A stretch of 48,546 nucleotides of DNA, taken from NCBI GenBank assembly GCA_021740045.1, contig JAIPAP010000013.1, positions 1 through 48,546 on the forward strand, read 5' to 3'. Below, piece by piece: positions 44,106 through 48,546 of this stretch. Positions within the stretch are counted from its first letter, which is position 1; the number at the start of each line of letters is the position of its first letter. Under the pieces are notes generated by a model. That model saw nothing but the letters and a program-made list of their open reading frames with translations, had not been told where the DNA came from and did not search any database. A program made the position numbers and the translations under genes. Source of the DNA: Bacteroidales bacterium (GTDB taxonomy: Bacteria; Bacteroidota; Bacteroidia; Bacteroidales; JAIPAP01).

Positions 44106-47100
44106 ATGAAAGCGCTTTTCACTTCTTTTCTGTTGTTGACGATTCTGTTGGCTGTGAATATCCAGGCTCAGCATGTACAGTTATCGGCCGAACAAAATGA
44201 GCTGCAGATTACCGAACGGCATAAAGACCAACTTCAGATTTCCAATAGCATCGCTTCTTTTTCCATTGAGAAAACAAGGCTGAAGAATACCGGCTTCTTT
44301 ACCCTGAATTTACCGGCTTATTCCAGGAGTTTCGATATTGGTCACCCTCAACTCCCGGTTCAGACCAAGTTGATTGAAATTCCATTCAACGCCACGCCTG
44401 AGATTTCAATCATCGATACCTCTTCAGCTATCTATAATCTTAAGGATTGGGATGTAACCAAAAAACTGAAACCGGTTCACCCGCCGGTTGCCAAAAACGG
44501 CAAGGCTCAGCAATCCGTTCAGTTAAAAAATAAAATTTACAACCGGGATGAATATTACCAAAAACCACTGGTTAGCATTGAGGTACTGGGCGTAATGCGG
44601 GATAAACGGCTGGCACGAATTGTCATTTCACCATTTCAGTATAATCCGGTAACCAGTGAATTGAATATTTACAAAGAGATTGATTTTAAAATCCATTTTA
44701 AGGAAGCCGACCATCGGCAAACCCTAAAACACAAGCAGCGATATCAGCATCCTTACAGTGAAGCCAATAATGATCGGTTGCTCAATGCTTCCTCCCTCGA
44801 TACCATCACCCAATATCCCATAAAATACCTCATTGTTTCCGACCCGATGTTTGAGGACATGCTACAGCCCTTTATCCAATGGAAAACCCGCAAAGGCTTT
44901 AAGGTGATCGATGTGTACACCGATAATCCGGAGGTGGGAAACACGCCGGAATCGATAAAGGCATTTCTGCAGGAACATTATGAGGAAAGTGAAGAACCGC
45001 ATTCCTTTATTTTACTGGTAGGCGACGATGATCAAATACCCTCATTCACCGCCGGTTCCAGTGATCATTATGCTGATTTTTATTTTGGCGAATACACCGG
45101 CGACCTGTTGCCGGATGCCTATGTTGGCCGTTTTTCGGCGAAAGACCCCGGGCAGCTTCAGCCGCAAATCGACAAAACATTGCAATATGAGCAATACACC
45201 TTCCCCGATGCTTCCTTTTTGGATGAAGCGGTGATGATCGCCGGAGTCGACAGCCAATATGGCCCGGTTCACGGTAACGGGCAAATGAATTATGCCACCG
45301 ATTACTATTTTAATGAGGATCATGACATTACCTCTTATACGTATCTTTATCCCGAGTCGGGTCAAAGTGATGAGGAGATCATCTTTCATGTGAGCCAGGG
45401 GGTGGGATTTGTCAATTATACCGCGCATGGAAATGCCCTTGGGTGGTCCGATCCGGCTTTCTCGGTGCAGGATATTGATGATCTGAACAATACCGATGAA
45501 TACCCCTTAATGATCGGGAATGGCTGCTCGACCAACGAATTCAGCGTGGATGCATGTTTCGGTGAAGCGCTACTACGGGCCGAAAACAAGGGGGCAATGG
45601 GCTATATCGGCGCTTCCAACGATACCTATTGGGACGAAGATTATTACTGGAGTGTAGGCTTGGCATCGGAGATCACAGAAAACCCAACTTATGAAGAAAC
45701 CGGTCTTGGGGCTTACGACCGTTGGTATCACGATCACGGGGAGCCGCAAAGCGAATGGTATACCACTATGGCCCAAATGCAGGTGGCCGGTAACCTGGCG
45801 GTAACGGAATCGGGATCGCCACTGGAACAATACTATTGGGAGGTTTATCACTTAATGGGCGATCCTTCACTTATGGTTTACTTCTCACAACCTCAACCCA
45901 TCAGCATGGCCCATGATACCACTATACCAATAGGTGTTGATCATTTTGAGGTGACTACCGAACCAAACACCTATGTAGCTCTCTCTGCCGATGGAGTATT
46001 ACACGGAGCTGCAATGGCAGGACAGGATGGTATTGCCGAAATAGAAATCAACCCCTTTTTAACGGAGGCAGATGTTGAGCTGGTAGCCACAGCTCAAAAC
46101 CGTCAACCATACATCGATACCTTATCGGCTATAACCCCCCAAGGACCTTACGTTTTGTATGCCGATGCAGTGATCAATGATGAAACAGGCAATAACAATC
46201 AGAAAGCCGATTACGGCGAGACCATCAGAATTGATATAACATTTAAAAATGTCGGCAATAAGTCTTCAGATAGTGCAACGGCCATCATTTCAGCCAATGA
46301 TCAATACATAACCATCAATGATTCTAGTGAGCAAAACTTAAGCATACAGCCCGGTGAAAGCCTGATGATTGAGGATGCTTTCGAAATATCAGTAGCCGAT
46401 TCCATACCCGATGAACGTACGGTTCAGCTTATCCTGGAGGTGTCGCAAAACGATACGGTGTGGAATTCATCCTTTACTATCACCTTGCATGCCCCGGTGC
46501 TTGAAGTTACCGAATGGATCATCAACGATGTAAACGGCAATGACAATGGCCGGCTGGAAGCCGGGGAAGTAGCAGAACTCAGGGTGATCAATGAGAATAC
46601 CGGCAGCAGTTATGCCACCGGCTTGCAAGCCTCGCTCGAGTGCAATTCTTTATACCTTAGCATTGATGATGGATACATCGCCCCCGGAAACTTCCATCCC
46701 GGTGAAATGCGCACAGCCATTTATACTGTTGCTGTTGATGAAGAAGCGCCCCTTGGAGAAAACCTTGACTTTTTATATGAGCTTAATGCCGGATCATACT
46801 CAGCCATAATGGAGCAAACCGAAATCATCGGCATATTGGATGAGGATTTTGAAACCGGTGATTTTTCGAAATACGACTGGCAAACAGCCGGTGATTCAGC
46901 CTGGATGATTGATGAAAGTAATGCCTATGAAGGAAGTTTCTCTGCCCGCTCCGATGAAATAGGGCATGGAAGAACATCAGGTTTGAGGATAGAGGTAAAA
47001 GTGCTTGAGGACGGACCGTTGACCTTTTTCCGCAAGGTTTCGTCGGAGGAGGATTACGACTGGTTGCGGTTTTATATCGACGGTGAAAAAATGGATGAAT

Positions 47101-47534
47101 GGTCAGGGGTGAAGAATTGGGAACAATTTGAATACCCGCTCGCCAAAGGAGAGCATACGCTTAAGTGGGTTTATGAAAAAGATGCCACGGTGAATGAAAA
47201 CCTTGATGCCACCTGGATCGATTATATTGTTTTCCCGCCTATGAAGAACAGCCTGAATGTGGAGGAAATCAGGGCCGATTCCCTCAAGTTTTCAATATAT
47301 CCCAATCCGGCAGTGAACCAGGTGAATTTCGACCTGCAAATGCCGGTGCGCGATTTTGTCACCCTGGAACTTTATACCATGCAAGGTATCAAGCTGGAAA
47401 CCCTCCTGCAGGAAGAGGTCATTGTTCAGAAAAAGATAGGGATGAATATTTCGCAGCTTAAATCCGGGATTTACGTTGCTGTACTGACTTATGGTGACCG
47501 GCGGATTGTGAAAAAGCTGGTCGTTAGCCAATAA
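44106..47534 (+). CDS. C25 (gingipain-family) cysteine peptidase with T9SS sorting domain
   Basis: A 1142-residue secreted protease. ATG 44106 gives the signal peptide MKALFTSFLLLTILLAVNIQA; a GTG at 44103 adds one residue. A propeptide-like region (about 25-235) leads into the C25 core (YLIVSDPMFEDMLQPFIQWK, SFILLVGDDDQIPSF). The catalytic His441 is in NYTAHGNALGW and Cys474 in IGNGCSTNEFS. Their spacing of 33 equals that of RgpB His211/Cys244. CARDB/Ig-like repeats follow (about 680-910), then a jelly-roll-like region (EDFETGDFSKYDW, about 915-1050) and a T9SS C-terminal domain (IYPNPAVNQVNFDL ... KKLVVSQ). A broad surface or secreted protease is expected; Arg/Lys specificity is not predictable. 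Confidence 0.92.
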   Translation: MKALFTSFLLLTILLAVNIQAQHVQLSAEQNELQITERHKDQLQISNSIASFSIEKTRLKNTGFFTLNLPAYSRSFDIGHPQLPVQTKLIEIPFNATPEISIIDTSSAIYNLKDWDVTKKLKPVHPPVAKNGKAQQSVQLKNKIYNRDEYYQKPLVSIEVLGVMRDKRLARIVISPFQYNPVTSELNIYKEIDFKIHFKEADHRQTLKHKQRYQHPYSEANNDRLLNASSLDTITQYPIKYLIVSDPMFEDMLQPFIQWKTRKGFKVIDVYTDNPEVGNTPESIKAFLQEHYEESEEPHSFILLVGDDDQIPSFTAGSSDHYADFYFGEYTGDLLPDAYVGRFSAKDPGQLQPQIDKTLQYEQYTFPDASFLDEAVMIAGVDSQYGPVHGNGQMNYATDYYFNEDHDITSYTYLYPESGQSDEEIIFHVSQGVGFVNYTAHGNALGWSDPAFSVQDIDDLNNTDEYPLMIGNGCSTNEFSVDACFGEALLRAENKGAMGYIGASNDTYWDEDYYWSVGLASEITENPTYEETGLGAYDRWYHDHGEPQSEWYTTMAQMQVAGNLAVTESGSPLEQYYWEVYHLMGDPSLMVYFSQPQPISMAHDTTIPIGVDHFEVTTEPNTYVALSADGVLHGAAMAGQDGIAEIEINPFLTEADVELVATAQNRQPYIDTLSAITPQGPYVLYADAVINDETGNNNQKADYGETIRIDITFKNVGNKSSDSATAIISANDQYITINDSSEQNLSIQPGESLMIEDAFEISVADSIPDERTVQLILEVSQNDTVWNSSFTITLHAPVLEVTEWIINDVNGNDNGRLEAGEVAELRVINENTGSSYATGLQASLECNSLYLSIDDGYIAPGNFHPGEMRTAIYTVAVDEEAPLGENLDFLYELNAGSYSAIMEQTEIIGILDEDFETGDFSKYDWQTAGDSAWMIDESNAYEGSFSARSDEIGHGRTSGLRIEVKVLEDGPLTFFRKVSSEEDYDWLRFYIDGEKMDEWSGVKNWEQFEYPLAKGEHTLKWVYEKDATVNENLDATWIDYIVFPPMKNSLNVEEIRADSLKFSIYPNPAVNQVNFDLQMPVRDFVTLELYTMQGIKLETLLQEEVIVQKKIGMNISQLKSGIYVAVLTYGDRRIVKKLVVSQ

Positions 47535-47546
47535 TGCTTATCCGGT

Positions 47547-48546
47547 CTAATACAGCACTTTATCCCCAAGTGGCGATATATTCACATTAATCTCAATCAC
47601 AAAGTGCAATCCATTAGCCAGCCCAAACCGGTACCCGATAAGCAGTACGATCATGATCAACAGATAAACCCAGGCCAATCTCCCGCGCCTGGTTTTGCTG
47701 GTTTGGATCAACCGGCTGGGTTTAGCGTTGTAATTAAATACAGGAGGTATGGTTAAAAAGGCCATTGTCAGCAGCATGTAGGTTTCGTAATGGAAATCCT
47801 GCGGTAATTTGATCAAGTACATCAATCCGGCTCCAACGGCATAAGGAATGGTTACCTGGCTAAGTATAAAGTTGATTTTTTGTTGTTTTTTGATCTTGTG
47901 TTTTGAATCGTAGGTTTCCAAAATTCTGGAAGCTGAAAAATACCCGATCAAAGCTAAAATGAATAAGGCCACCAGGGCCAGGAATATCTGGACAAAAGCA
48001 TTCATATACAGCCAGTTTGCCACATATCCGAAACCCTCATCGGTACTGATGCCTGCTGCCCAGGCCCCAAAAAAGCGGTTAAAACCATGAAAGCTCAACC
48101 ACAAGACAAACATGGCTTTCATCCGGCTCGATTTGATCTTTTGAAAAAGCAGCTTAAAGAACCATAAACCGATCAAGAAACAAACAAAAGGTCCCGAGAA
48201 GGTAATCAGGATAATGTTAAAACGGGTCCAAATAGGTGAAAGATCGTTAAAGGCCAGATCATAATAATATAAAACCGAATCGAGGCCATAAAGCGAACCG
48301 ATAAAAAGGATGGTAAATTCATACACCAGGTAAATGATCATATAACTGATCATGAACAGCACCAGCGAGTTTACACCATTCATCACATAACGCCTTATCC
48401 GGTCTCTTTTAATCTTAGGGTCTTCTTTGGTGCCCAGCACAATACTACCTATTTGCTGCGAAAAAGCAGGCTTCTTCTTTTTCTTTTTTTTGCGGGCGGT
48501 GGGGTTTACAATGCGCTGGAACCAGTTTCTTCGTTTATGATGACGC
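47547..48546 (-). CDS. Multi-pass membrane protein of unknown function; 5' end beyond window
   Basis: The frame stays open from the stop at 47547 to the window edge, so 332 residues are visible and the start lies outside. The GTG at 48440 is internal, not the start. The visible N-terminal part is very basic (RHHKRRNWFQRIVN, then seven lysines, KKKPAFSQQ). About six membrane segments follow (near LVLFMISYMIIYLVYEF, FNIILITFSGPFVCFLIGLWF, VQIFLALVALFILALIGYF, IPYAVGAGLMYLI, LTMAFLTIPPVF and WVYLLIMIVLLIGY). HGFNRFFGAWAAGIS contains a His and resembles no motif I can name firmly. It is convergent with the C25 peptidase gene, 12 bp apart. Confidence 0.75.
   Translation of the reverse strand, partial: RHHKRRNWFQRIVNPTARKKKKKKKPAFSQQIGSIVLGTKEDPKIKRDRIRRYVMNGVNSLVLFMISYMIIYLVYEFTILFIGSLYGLDSVLYYYDLAFNDLSPIWTRFNIILITFSGPFVCFLIGLWFFKLLFQKIKSSRMKAMFVLWLSFHGFNRFFGAWAAGISTDEGFGYVANWLYMNAFVQIFLALVALFILALIGYFSASRILETYDSKHKIKKQQKINFILSQVTIPYAVGAGLMYLIKLPQDFHYETYMLLTMAFLTIPPVFNYNAKPSRLIQTSKTRRGRLAWVYLLIMIVLLIGYRFGLANGLHFVIEINVNISPLGDKVLY

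Overview
The window looks like chromosomal DNA of a Bacteroidota (Bacteroidetes) bacterium. The signs are four secreted proteins with C-terminal type IX secretion (T9SS) sorting domains, an S46 dipeptidyl-peptidase, a C25 (gingipain-family) protease, the ftsX-DUF3098-uppP-truB-queA gene order, and promoter boxes of the form TAnnTTTG, the -7 element of this phylum. The genus cannot be fixed from the sequence alone. About 35 genes are supported. No tRNA, rRNA, CRISPR array, prophage or insertion-sequence transposase was seen.

Layout. (1) 1-272: a D-lactate dehydrogenase gene with an out-of-frame internal deletion, cut by the window edge. (2) 438-3934: a MORN-repeat lipoprotein, then an NtrC-type response regulator whose 3' end overlaps its histidine kinase. 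(3) 4064-16261, all minus strand: a T9SS cargo protein, a CYTH-domain protein, an S46 peptidase, mannose-1-phosphate guanylyltransferase, a 50-residue lipoprotein translationally coupled to a SprT-like metalloprotein, a coiled-coil membrane protein, a C69 dipeptidase, and a polysaccharide export pair (Wza-like lipoprotein and Wzc-like tyrosine kinase with a Tyr-Gly repeat tail). (4) 16809-20517, plus: topA and an arginase-fold protein that has lost half its metal ligands. (5) 20519-24806: ruvC, a YbhN-type membrane protein overlapping a family 2 glycosyltransferase, a CDF cation transporter and ispD. (6) 24888-29063, minus: queA, truB, uppP, a DUF3098 protein and ftsX. (7) 29141-29306: a palindromic MITE-like element. 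(8) 29432-39297, plus: leuS, a DUF3108 protein and a 2013-residue alpha-2-macroglobulin-like protein without its thioester motif. (9) 39298-39970: a palindrome-rich intergenic region. (10) 39971-48546: two overlapping T9SS proteins (LRR/Ig and BNR/YCF48-like), a tRNA-dihydrouridine synthase, a C25 peptidase and a 5'-partial membrane protein.

How the genes fit together. Much of the window is housekeeping: topA, ruvC, leuS, queA, truB, dus, ispD, uppP and ftsX. Around it lies an envelope and secretion programme. UppP recycles the lipid carrier used in wall and polysaccharide synthesis, ManC supplies GDP-mannose, and the Wza/Wzc pair exports polysaccharide. The S46, C69 and C25 peptidases suggest growth on proteins and peptides.

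No clearly new defence or mobile system is evident. The most unusual items are the MITE-like element with an exact 5-bp flanking repeat, the thioester-less macroglobulin, the metal-ligand-depleted arginase homologue beside topA, the 17-tyrosine tail on Wzc, the small lipoprotein gene coupled to sprT, and the broken lactate dehydrogenase.
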